DNA from: SZUA-252 sp035716005
GTDB lineage: Bacteria > Eisenbacteria > RBG-16-71-46 > SZUA-252
Direction: 5' to 3'
NCBI GenBank assembly: GCA_035716005.1
Contig: DASTKG010000052.1
Location: 1-64,000, forward strand
DNA: 64,000 bases
Part shown: positions 1-7,559 of the stretch, piece by piece
How positions within the stretch are numbered: the first letter of the stretch is position 1
Layout: every line of letters starts with the position of its first letter
Made by a program: the position numbers and the translations under genes
Notes under the pieces: generated by a model
The model's input: the letters and a program-made list of their open reading frames with translations, nothing else
Databases searched by the model: none
What the model was told of the DNA's origin: nothing

Positions 1-327
1 CTCGCGTTCTTCATGGCGAGCGCCGCCGTGCGCGCCTTCCGGGCCCGGAACACGGAGGCGACGATTCTCCTCATCGCCGGCGGGATCGTGATGGCGGGGC
101 GCGTTCCGCTCCTCGAGTTCCTCGCGGCGCCGTTCCCCCCGCTTCAGCCCGCCGCGTCCGCGGCGAGCCAGAGCCTGGGGAAGGCGACCGAGTGGATCAT
201 GAACATCCCGAACGGCGCCGCCCAGTCGGGGATCATCATCGGCGCGGCCCTCGGGGGCGCCTCGATGGCGATTCGCGTGATCCTCGGGATCGAGCGCGGC
301 TACCTCGGGCTGGGGAAGGGGGACTAG
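1..327 (+). CDS. Membrane protein, C-terminal part (5' end outside window)
   Basis: The frame is open from the first base, so this is the C-terminal 108 residues of a longer protein. An ATG at 13 exists, but nothing marks it as the true start. Two hydrophobic stretches are visible: residues roughly 19-45, and a glycine/alanine-rich segment (IIIGAALGGASMAIRVILG) near the end. It stops one base before the ATG of the next gene and two more membrane proteins follow at once, so all three are probably one operon. I do not recognise the family. The function is unknown and is presumably membrane-linked with its neighbours. Confidence 0.7.
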   Translation, partial: LAFFMASAAVRAFRARNTEATILLIAGGIVMAGRVPLLEFLAAPFPPLQPAASAASQSLGKATEWIMNIPNGAAQSGIIIGAALGGASMAIRVILGIERGYLGLGKGD

Positions 328-328
328 G

Positions 329-1207
329 ATGCCCGGTCTCCTTCACCGGTTCCTCGCGCTCGATCGGCGCTGGATCTTTCTGCTCGTCCTCGTGAGCGTC
401 ACGGGTCCCATCGTGCTTCCGCTCGGCCTGCCGGTGACGGTCACCGAGTCGACGCAGAAGTCCTACGATTACATCGAAGCGCTCAAGCCCGGCGACGTCG
501 TCTGGCTCTCGTTCGACTACGGTCCTTCGTCGGCGCCGGAGAACGACCCGATGGCCGAGGCGTTCATGCGCCAGTGCTTCCTGAAGAAGGTCCGCGTCAT
601 CGTGACCGCGCTCTATCCGCTCGGAGGGCTCGGGCTCGCCAACCAGTCCCTCGCGAGGATCACGGCCGAATTCCCGAACGTCGAGTACGGCGTCGACTAC
701 ATCAACCTCGGCTACAAGGACGGGGCGACGGCCGTCATGCGCCGGCTGGGCGACGACATCGCCGGCGCGTTTCCGACCGACGTGAACGGGCGCCCGCTCG
801 CGGAGTTCCCCATCATGCACGGGCTGAAGAGCATCCGCGACGTGAAGCTCGTCTTCACGGCCGCCACCGGGCTCATCGGGGAATACTGGATCACGCAGGT
901 GCATTCCCAGATCGGCACGCCGGTGATCATCGGCCCCACGGCGGTCAGCGCGCCGAAGTACTACGCGTTCATCAACTCCGGGCAGCTGGTCGGAATGCTG
1001 GGCGGCATGAAGGGAGCGGCGGAGTACGAGCTTCTCCTGGCCCGGGGGCATTCCGAGCTCGCGACGCTCTACCGGACGACCAAGGGGTTCACGGCCACGA
1101 AGGGGATGGACGGGCAGACGGTGCTGCACGGCTTCATCCTGCTCTTCATCGTGCTCGGCAACATCGCGTTCTTCCAGGAGCGCGGGAAGAAGGCGGGGGC
1201 GCGATAG
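329..1207 (+). CDS. Unrecognised membrane-anchored protein, 292 aa
   Basis: The N-terminal hydrophobic segment (about residues 16-37) and the C-terminal one (about 266-284) flank a soluble region of roughly 230 residues. The protein therefore looks like two anchors holding a globular domain, rather than a multi-pass channel. The middle contains a regular alternating pattern (LKPGDVVWLSFDYGPSSAPE, then VRVIVTALYP) suggesting an alpha/beta fold. The ATG follows the upstream stop by one base, and the stop precedes the next ATG by two bases, so translation is probably coupled. I do not recognise a named family. The conserved three-gene arrangement suggests a complex. Confidence 0.8.
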   Translation: MPGLLHRFLALDRRWIFLLVLVSVTGPIVLPLGLPVTVTESTQKSYDYIEALKPGDVVWLSFDYGPSSAPENDPMAEAFMRQCFLKKVRVIVTALYPLGGLGLANQSLARITAEFPNVEYGVDYINLGYKDGATAVMRRLGDDIAGAFPTDVNGRPLAEFPIMHGLKSIRDVKLVFTAATGLIGEYWITQVHSQIGTPVIIGPTAVSAPKYYAFINSGQLVGMLGGMKGAAEYELLLARGHSELATLYRTTKGFTATKGMDGQTVLHGFILLFIVLGNIAFFQERGKKAGAR

Positions 1208-1209
1208 CC

Positions 1210-1845
1210 ATGCACTTCGTCGGATTCGGCACCTGGCTCGCGGCGCTCCTCACGATCTTCGCGTTCTCGTTCCTCTACAAGGACAACCCCTTCTTCCGGT
1301 TCGCGGAGAGCCTCTTCGCGGGAGTGTCGCTCGGCTACTACGTCGGCATCACGCTCAACCAGACGCTCCTGCCGAATCTCGTCGACCCGATGGTGCAGGA
1401 CTTCGGGCACAACTGGGACCTGATCGTGCCGGGGCTCCTGGGCCTGATGCTCTACGTGAGGGCGGTGCCGAGAATCGGGTGGGTTTCGCGCTACGCGCTG
1501 GCGATCTACGTCGCCTATTACATCGGGGTCGACTTCACGCGGCGGATCCAGGGGGAGGTCCTGCCGCAAATCGCCCGGACGATGCTGCCGCTCTCGTCGC
1601 TCCAGTCGACGACGCTCGTCTCGGCGATCTTCATCGTCGGCGTCTACAGCGTGCTCATCTACTTCTTCTTCTCGAAGGAGCAGAACGCCGTCACCAAGCC
1701 GCTGGCGCGGCTCGGCATCTGGTTCCTCATGATCTCCTTCGGCGCCGCCTTCGGCTTCACCGTCATGGGGCGCGTCGCGCTCCTGATCGGGCGGCTCAAT
1801 TTCCTCATTCTGAACTGGATCTACCCGACGATCGGTCTGCAGTAG
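1210..1845 (+). CDS. Polytopic membrane protein, 211 aa, unknown
   Basis: I chose the ATG at 1210, two bases after the preceding stop; the frame is open much further upstream, but that part only shadows the upstream gene. About six hydrophobic helices are visible: LAALLTIFAFSFLY, a segment around SLFAGVSLGYYVGI, the YALAIYVAYYIG helix, VSAIFIVGVYSVLIYFFF, WFLMISFGAAFGF and the C-terminal LIGRLNFLILNWIY. It is the third gene of the membrane cluster. Its last 41 bases overlap the 3' end of the convergent response-regulator gene. No enzymatic motif is visible. It is probably an integral partner of the two proteins encoded upstream. Confidence 0.8.
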   Translation: MHFVGFGTWLAALLTIFAFSFLYKDNPFFRFAESLFAGVSLGYYVGITLNQTLLPNLVDPMVQDFGHNWDLIVPGLLGLMLYVRAVPRIGWVSRYALAIYVAYYIGVDFTRRIQGEVLPQIARTMLPLSSLQSTTLVSAIFIVGVYSVLIYFFFSKEQNAVTKPLARLGIWFLMISFGAAFGFTVMGRVALLIGRLNFLILNWIYPTIGLQ

Positions 1846-2587
1846 GGCCCGCGCCCGTCGCGCCGCCCGGCCCCGGCGTCCCTTCTCCCGCGCCCCTCGC
1901 GTCCCGCTCCGACGAAGCCTTCAAGTTCACCATCGGCACCGTCGTCTTGTTGCCGGCGGGATAGTCGGTGGTCACCACGTCGCGAAGCGCCGCGATCCGG
2001 TGCGTGAGATTCGCGATCGTCTCGGTGGCCGCCCGGATTCGCTGCACCTTGTCCCGCACCTCGGGCGCCAGGTTGGGGAGCACGTGGAGGAGCTGGGCGT
2101 TCCCCTGAATGACTTGTAGAGGGTTGTTGATCTCGTGGTTCAGCGCGACGGCCATGGCCGAGACCGCCTTCATCCGCTCGGTGCGGAGGCGCACGTCGGA
2201 GGCCTGGTGGAGCGCGATGGCGTTCCTCACCTTGATCGGGAGCTGGAAGCGGATGTCCCACTCGGTGAGCGGCTTCATGAAGTAGTCCACGGCGCCGAGC
2301 TCCAGGCTCCGCTCCACGTCCTCGGGGGAGGTGGAGGCGCTCGCCACGATGACCGGCAGGTCCCGGAGCCGCTCCTCGCGTCGCATCGACATCAGCACGT
2401 CGAAGCCGTTCGGGTTCGGCATCATGAGGTCGAGCACGACGAGGTCGATCGCCTCCATCGCCAGGAGCCTCAGCGCCTCGTTGCCGTCCTCCGCTTCGAC
2501 GAACTCGTACTCCCCCTTGCGAAGGACCATGCGCAGGAGTTTCCGGTGGTGGGGCTCGTCATCGACGAGCAGCAGGCGATGCGGCAT
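1805..2587 (-). CDS. Response regulator receiver fused to an H-box (DHp-like) domain without ATPase
   Basis: The receiver occupies residues 1-125: the acidic pair in LLVDDEP, the phospho-acceptor Asp in VVLDLMMP, and the Lys in YFMKPL are all present. Residues about 135-205 carry a histidine-kinase dimerisation signature with the H-box ALNHEINNPLQVI. No N, G1 or G2 ATP-binding boxes follow. The last 40 residues are low-complexity Gly/Ser/Ala. It overlaps the upstream receiver gene by 29 bp, so it is the last gene of the kinase operon. The architecture suggests a phosphotransfer role, with a receiver feeding a histidine or the reverse. A kinase that recruits an ATPase domain in trans is an alternative. 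Confidence 0.88.
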   Translation of the reverse strand: MPHRLLLVDDEPHHRKLLRMVLRKGEYEFVEAEDGNEALRLLAMEAIDLVVLDLMMPNPNGFDVLMSMRREERLRDLPVIVASASTSPEDVERSLELGAVDYFMKPLTEWDIRFQLPIKVRNAIALHQASDVRLRTERMKAVSAMAVALNHEINNPLQVIQGNAQLLHVLPNLAPEVRDKVQRIRAATETIANLTHRIAALRDVVTTDYPAGNKTTVPMVNLKASSERDARGAGEGTPGPGGATGAGPTADRSSGRSSSE

Positions 2588-2990
2588 GGCTTCCCTTCTG
2601 CATGAGGGTGCGAACCCGCGCGATCAGTTCGTCCGCGCTCAGAATCGGCTTCGAGACGTAGTCGTCGGCGCCCGAGTCGGCGAGAAACTTCTCCCGCGAG
2701 CCCTTCATGGCGTGCGCCGTCGCGAGAAGAACCGGGACGTGGCGGGCCCGCGGATCCTCCTTCAGGAGCCGGGTGATGGCCAGTCCGTCGACCGGCTTGT
2801 CCTGGTAGCGGCTGCGCGAGAGCGAGACGTCCATGATCACGAGCGCCGCGCGCCCCGCGCGGACCTCCTCGATCACGTAGGCCGGATCCTCGGTCACCAC
2901 GACGTCGAAGTCGGCCTTCCGAGCCAGGATCAGCTGGAAGAGCTTCGCGTTCATCGGATCGTCCTCGACGACGAGAATGCGCGTCTTCAT
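2559..2990 (-). CDS. Single-domain response regulator
   Basis: This is a 143-residue stand-alone receiver. The acidic pair is in LVVEDDP, the phosphorylated Asp in LVIMDVSLS, the switch Thr in LLATAHA, and the conserved Lys in YVSKPI. No output domain follows; the tail is a short basic/alanine stretch. It resembles DivK/CheY-type regulators that signal by protein contact. The gene begins 15 bases after the kinase stop on the same strand and overlaps the next regulator by 29 bp. The order kinase, receiver, receiver-H-box suggests a multistep relay, which is inferred from arrangement only. Confidence 0.9.
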   Translation of the reverse strand: MKTRILVVEDDPMNAKLFQLILARKADFDVVVTEDPAYVIEEVRAGRAALVIMDVSLSRSRYQDKPVDGLAITRLLKEDPRARHVPVLLATAHAMKGSREKFLADSGADDYVSKPILSADELIARVRTLMQKGSHAASPAARR

Positions 2991-3005
2991 CCGGTTGCCT
3001 CCTGG

Positions 3006-4985
3006 TCAGGCGCGCGATTCGACGGCCGGCCCGTCCGGCCGCGATTCCGCCGCCGTTTCGGCGGGGAAGACGAGGCGGACTCGAGTTCCGCGATTCACGC
3101 CCTCGCTCTCCACCGTGATCGATCCGCCCATGCGCTCGACGAGTCCCTTCGAGATCGCGAGCCCGAGCCCGGTGCCGGGCCTCCGCCGCGCGTAGGAGCC
3201 GTCGTACGACGCGAACTTCGTGAAGAGATCCGGCTGCCGCTCCGGCGCGATGCCGATCCCCGTGTCGGCCACGACGACGTGGATCCCGCCTTCCGCGTCA
3301 TCGTGCCACGCCCGCACGGTCACCTCTCCCTGATCGGTGAACTTCACGGCGTTTCCCACGAGGTTCAGCATCACCTGCCGGAAGCGCCCCGGGTCGTGCT
3401 GGAAGGAGAGCGCCGTCGGGGCGATCTCGGCCCGGAGCGAGACTCCCTTCTCGTCCGCCACGGGGCTCAGGGCCTCCACCGCCGCGTAGAGGGCCTCCCG
3501 GCCGTCGACGGACGAAATCTGGAGGTCGAGACGGCCCGCCTCCATCTTCGCGAGGTCGAGGATGTCGTTCAGGAGCTCGAGAAGATGAGCGGCGCCGTGG
3601 CGAATGGAGCGGGCGAAGGAGGCGACCTCCTCGGGCGATTCCGCGGCGCCCTGCTCGAGGAGCGTGGCGAAGCCGATGACGCTGTTGAGGGGCGTGCGAA
3701 GCTCGTGGGACGTGTTGGCCAGGAACTGCTGCTGAAGCTGCCGCGCCTCCTCGAGCCGGGCGTTCGCGACGCGGAGCTCGGCGTTCAGGCGGCGCTGGGC
3801 CTCGTGCGTCTGGCGGAGCGCTTCCTCGCGCTCGCGGCGGTCGGTCACGTCGCGCGCGATCACGAGCCAGGCCGTCTCGCCGGTCTCGGGGTGCGCGATC
3901 GGCGCGACGGTGGCGTCGCAGGGGAAGTGGCGCCCGTTGCCTCCCCGGACGCGGAGCGACGCGCGCGTCGGGCCGCCGTCGGGACCGGCGTGGCGGGTCG
4001 TGTAGGGGCGCCCCGAGCCCTCGTCGGTCAGGAAGTCGGCCGCCGCGCGGCCCCGCAGAGCCCCCGGCGACGCGCCCAGCGTCCGGTCCGCGGTCTCGTT
4101 CGCGTCGACCACGCGGTCGTCGCCGTCCAGGACGAAGACGATCTCGCTGCTTCCGCGAAGGTAGGAGGCGAGCATGCGGTCGCGGCGCTCCATCTTGAGC
4201 CGCTTGAGGCCCACGGCGAGCTGCGAGGCGGTCCAGCGGACGAGCGCCAGCTGGTCGGTCTCGAAGCCGCGGCGGCGCGGGACGAAGCACTGGAGAACGC
4301 CGACGGCCTCGCCGCGATCGGTGAGCGGGACCGACACGACGATCGGGCTCGCGCCGAGCCCCTCGGTGGAGGCCGCGAACGCGTAATCGGGCGTGGCGCC
4401 GAGATCGCGCGACACGATCGTCTCGAGGAGCCACGCCGCGCGCGACGCGGGCGATTTCGCCTCCGGGCCGATCGGCTCCGGGGCCAGCTCGCGGAGCGCC
4501 GACTCGGGGAGACCGCGCGTCGCCGTCAGGCGAAACACGCCGTCCCTCTCGTCCTTCCGGTGGATCGCCCAGTAGGCGAGCCCCGTCCCCTCGGCGATCA
4601 CGTCGAGCGCGCAGCGCACCAGCTCGTCCTCGCGATCGAGCCGCTCCAGCGTCTCGCCCACTCGGTAGATGGTCAGCTGCGCGCGGAGGTTTCGGACGCG
4701 CTCCATCTCCGCGAACCGGCGGCGAAACGCGATGAGACCGAGGAGCCCGGTGGCGGCCACCACGAGCGTGCCGAGCGCGATCCGCGCCGGCCCGCGCACC
4801 TCCTCGGGGACGCCGAGCGACGCGCCCGGGGTGAGCTGATAGGCCGTGTAGCCGAGGAGGGCCATGAGGAAGGCGACCCCGAAGACGTAGCGGCGGGCCA
4901 GGGTCTCCCGAAGCTGCTCGCGGCTCTCGGCGGCCGACGGCAAGGCAATCGTCTTCTGCGGCTTCGCGCTCGGCCTGCGGGCCAT
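3006..4985 (-). CDS. Membrane sensor histidine kinase (GAF-PAS-HisKA-HATPase)
   Basis: This 659-residue kinase has two hydrophobic helices (about 33-52 and 66-87), a GAF-like region (about 110-260), a PAS domain (about 272-385), a coiled linker, a HisKA domain with phospho-His in NTSHELRTPLN (His427), and an HATPase domain. The ATPase has an N-box (NAVKF, about 545), G1 (DTGIGI, about 574) and G2 (GTGLGLAI, about 604). It should autophosphorylate and pass phosphate to the receivers encoded directly downstream. The loop between the helices is too short for a periplasmic sensor, so sensing is probably cytoplasmic through GAF/PAS. It ends without a receiver, so it is not hybrid. Confidence 0.94.
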   Translation of the reverse strand: MARRPSAKPQKTIALPSAAESREQLRETLARRYVFGVAFLMALLGYTAYQLTPGASLGVPEEVRGPARIALGTLVVAATGLLGLIAFRRRFAEMERVRNLRAQLTIYRVGETLERLDREDELVRCALDVIAEGTGLAYWAIHRKDERDGVFRLTATRGLPESALRELAPEPIGPEAKSPASRAAWLLETIVSRDLGATPDYAFAASTEGLGASPIVVSVPLTDRGEAVGVLQCFVPRRRGFETDQLALVRWTASQLAVGLKRLKMERRDRMLASYLRGSSEIVFVLDGDDRVVDANETADRTLGASPGALRGRAAADFLTDEGSGRPYTTRHAGPDGGPTRASLRVRGGNGRHFPCDATVAPIAHPETGETAWLVIARDVTDRREREEALRQTHEAQRRLNAELRVANARLEEARQLQQQFLANTSHELRTPLNSVIGFATLLEQGAAESPEEVASFARSIRHGAAHLLELLNDILDLAKMEAGRLDLQISSVDGREALYAAVEALSPVADEKGVSLRAEIAPTALSFQHDPGRFRQVMLNLVGNAVKFTDQGEVTVRAWHDDAEGGIHVVVADTGIGIAPERQPDLFTKFASYDGSYARRRPGTGLGLAISKGLVERMGGSITVESEGVNRGTRVRLVFPAETAAESRPDGPAVESRA

Positions 4986-5127
4986 CGTGCATCCCCCCTG
5001 GGCGGTCTTTGGTCGCGTGGTTAGATATCGGCAGGAAGGGGGCGGAACTGGAGAGGGTTAGGGGCGGTTCTAGAGGAAAATGCCTTTCTCTAGCGGACGC
5101 AGCGGCAAGGGATTATCATCCACGGCC

Positions 5128-6321
5128 ATGCGCCCGGCACCCCCCTTGCTTATCCTTCTCCTCGCGGCGGCGGTTTTCGCCGGATCGGGGTGTTCCAAAC
5201 AGCAGGACAAGCTCTTCGCCAACCGGCGGCTCCTGCGCGGCGAGGGGGGTCTGGGGACCACGACCAGCCTGATCCTCACCCCCGACCGGGACACCTACGC
5301 CGGGACCGCCAAGTCGATCCTCGACTCGCCGGCGCTCGTGGGCACCGACGGGCCTCTCGAGGCCCGGGCCTTCTTCACATCCTCGATCTGGCTCCTTCCG
5401 CCCTCGACCGTCCCCTCGGACAGCATCATCGGGATCGAAGTTCAGATCGCCGTCGATTCGCTCTCCGATCGCCCCATCGTCTCCTCGATCGTCGCCATGT
5501 CTGAAAACGCCGGCGCGTTCGATTCCTCCAAGGTCTGGGGCGATCCCTCCGGCGCGCAGCCGGGCCTCACGCTGGCGCAGGCCGACGTGAACGATCCGGG
5601 ACCGCTCAAGTTCGTCCTCCCGCCGGCGAAGTACGCCGACATCCAGCGCTGGGCCGCGCGTCCCGATTCGTTTCAGGGTCTCGCCTTCGTCGGCACCTCC
5701 TCGAATGCGCTGATCCTCCTCGACGCGAACGCGGCCTTGATGCGCATCATCTATCTGAATCGCGCCACGGCCGTCGACAACCCCGACACGACGAACACGC
5801 CCCTGAGGCGCCACTACGCGCTCCGCTCGCCGCTCGCTCCGGCGCCCACGGGCTCCGACACGACGCTCGTCCTGGGCGGCAACTTCGACACCGGGCTCCT
5901 CCTGCGCTTTCCCCCTCTCTCGGTGCCGGAGGGCTCGACCGTGAACGAGGCGACGCTCCGCCTTCGCCTCGACCCGGCCACGACGCCCTTCGCGACGGGG
6001 GACGAAGTCGAGATCGTCGCGCTGGGGATCAAGTCCTACTGGGACGAGAGCCTCACGCAGCGCGACTCCCTCACGTTCGACCTGACCACGCTCGGGATCC
6101 GGTCGAAGGTGGCCGTTTCGGCGGGCGACAGCGTCATCTCGGTGGCTCTCCCGCCGAGGATCATCCGCGAGTGGAGCGGCCCCCTGGCGGTGAACAACGG
6201 CGTCCTGATCCAGATCCGGAAGCCCTACTACACGCCGCCCATCCTCGTCCGTTCGCGCGAGTCGTCCCTTCCCGTCGAGTTGCGGGTCAGCTACACCGGC
6301 CCGCCTCCGGCGAGGTTCTGA
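5128..6321 (+). CDS. Secreted lipoprotein, beta-rich, 397 aa
   Basis: I placed the start at the ATG at 5128 because it opens a clean lipoprotein signal (MRPAPPLLILLLAAAVFAG) with lipobox GSGC. The ATG at 5080 would add a charged 16-residue leader. After lipidation the protein is beta-rich with two similar halves, each carrying a structural phrase of the kind found in DNRLRE-like adhesive domains (for example VNEATLRLRLDP). That family link is tentative. Its TGA overlaps the ATG of the outer-membrane protein that follows, so the two are translationally coupled and may form a surface complex. Confidence 0.82.
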   Translation: MRPAPPLLILLLAAAVFAGSGCSKQQDKLFANRRLLRGEGGLGTTTSLILTPDRDTYAGTAKSILDSPALVGTDGPLEARAFFTSSIWLLPPSTVPSDSIIGIEVQIAVDSLSDRPIVSSIVAMSENAGAFDSSKVWGDPSGAQPGLTLAQADVNDPGPLKFVLPPAKYADIQRWAARPDSFQGLAFVGTSSNALILLDANAALMRIIYLNRATAVDNPDTTNTPLRRHYALRSPLAPAPTGSDTTLVLGGNFDTGLLLRFPPLSVPEGSTVNEATLRLRLDPATTPFATGDEVEIVALGIKSYWDESLTQRDSLTFDLTTLGIRSKVAVSAGDSVISVALPPRIIREWSGPLAVNNGVLIQIRKPYYTPPILVRSRESSLPVELRVSYTGPPPARF

Positions 6322-7559
6322 TGGGCACGCGCGCGCGCTGGTTCCGCTTCGGAGCGACGGCGGTCGTGGCCGCGGCGATCGCGCTCTCGCTCGCGGCGGG
6401 TCGCGGCGCGGCGAGCACGGTCTACGGGCCGGGCGGTCTCGGCGAGCCCTCGCTCGAGGAAGGGGCCCGCATTCGCGCCCTGGGCGGGGCCGGCGTCGCC
6501 GAGCATGGCCCGATCCAGTTCTCCCTCGTCAATCCGGCGTCGACGACGGAGATCCGGACCCTCCTCCTCCAGGCGACGATTCTCCCCTCGTACCGGCAGA
6601 TCGACGGGAAGTACGCCACGTCCGAAACGGCCTCGGAAACGGTCGTGCCGTCGTTCCGCGCGGCGGTGCGCTTCCCGCTCGGGATGGTCCTCGGCGGCGC
6701 CTACGCCGTCGGAACGGACGCTCGATTCCGCGCCGACCGGCCCGAGAGCGCGGGAACGGTTTCCGCGCTTCGCATCGAAGGCACGGGCGGTCTTCAGCTC
6801 ATCCGGCTCTCCCTCGCGAAGGCGATCGGGCGCACCACGCGCGTCGGCTTCGACTACGAGATCGTGGCCGGCTCCTTCCGCGAGGAGTGGAACCGCAATT
6901 TCGCCGACACCTCGCTCACGACCATGAGCGACACGGTGGAGGTCCGTTACGATCGCGTCGGCCGCTGGCGGATCGGCGGGCAGCAATCGCTCGGGAGCTG
7001 GACCCTCGGCGGCGTCTACGAGACGAAGCGGGAGCTGCCGATGACCATCACGCAGCGGGGCGCCGGCTCCACGATCAAGGAGACCGGGCGATCGCTCACG
7101 ATTCCGGACGGCTGGGTGGTGGGTCTGAGCGGCATGCTCACGACGCGCCTCCACGTGGCCACGCAGTACCGGCGCGCGAATTGGAAGCGCGAGTCGCTGC
7201 AGAGCGACCTCGTCGACTTCCGCCCCATGCAGCGCTACTCGTTCGGCCTCGAGCGCGTCGGGAGCTCTCAGGACGGCGCGTCCTGGGCGAGCCGTCTGCC
7301 GATCCGGCTCGGCGTGAGCTATCTCGAGTGGCCCGATCTCATGCCGCTCGACGGAGAGACGACGATCGCCGGCGGAAGCGCGGGCGTGAACGAGCTCACC
7401 TTCTCGCTCGGCACGGGGATGGCGACCCAGGACAAGGGCGGCGGGATCGACTTCACCATCGAGGCGGGGAAGCGCGGCGACAAGGATGCGCTCGGCGTGA
7501 GCGAGCGATTCGTCCGCGCGGCGCTGACGCTACAGGTCGGCGACGATACCTGGAAGTGA
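6321..7559 (+). CDS. Predicted outer-membrane beta-barrel protein, 412 aa
   Basis: The ATG overlaps the preceding TGA. A Sec signal with a hydrophobic core (AVVAAAIALSLAAG) and cleavage near GAAS is visible. Mature residues open with YGPGGLGEP and ARIRALGGAGVAEHGP, a phrase typical of FadL/PorV-like barrels whose N-terminus forms a hatch. The remainder alternates short amphipathic strands with Gly/Asp/Ser turns and several Trp/Tyr girdle residues. No substrate can be named. Its 3' end overlaps the convergent glycosidase gene by 30 bp. It is coupled to the upstream lipoprotein, which may be its partner. Confidence 0.8.
   Translation: MGTRARWFRFGATAVVAAAIALSLAAGRGAASTVYGPGGLGEPSLEEGARIRALGGAGVAEHGPIQFSLVNPASTTEIRTLLLQATILPSYRQIDGKYATSETASETVVPSFRAAVRFPLGMVLGGAYAVGTDARFRADRPESAGTVSALRIEGTGGLQLIRLSLAKAIGRTTRVGFDYEIVAGSFREEWNRNFADTSLTTMSDTVEVRYDRVGRWRIGGQQSLGSWTLGGVYETKRELPMTITQRGAGSTIKETGRSLTIPDGWVVGLSGMLTTRLHVATQYRRANWKRESLQSDLVDFRPMQRYSFGLERVGSSQDGASWASRLPIRLGVSYLEWPDLMPLDGETTIAGGSAGVNELTFSLGTGMATQDKGGGIDFTIEAGKRGDKDALGVSERFVRAALTLQVGDDTWK

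Noticed and set aside
233..238. GAFTDA loop of the second activator (residues 233-238; gene at 19756) as a loss-of-function change
   Set aside because: GAFTDA occurs in other functional sigma-54 activators as far as I recall, so it is reported only as a variant.
2331..5024. An 897-codon open frame on the plus strand opposite the kinase and regulators
   Set aside because: It is Arg/Pro/His-rich with no domain and lies antisense to genes with complete catalytic motifs. It is a high-GC shadow frame.
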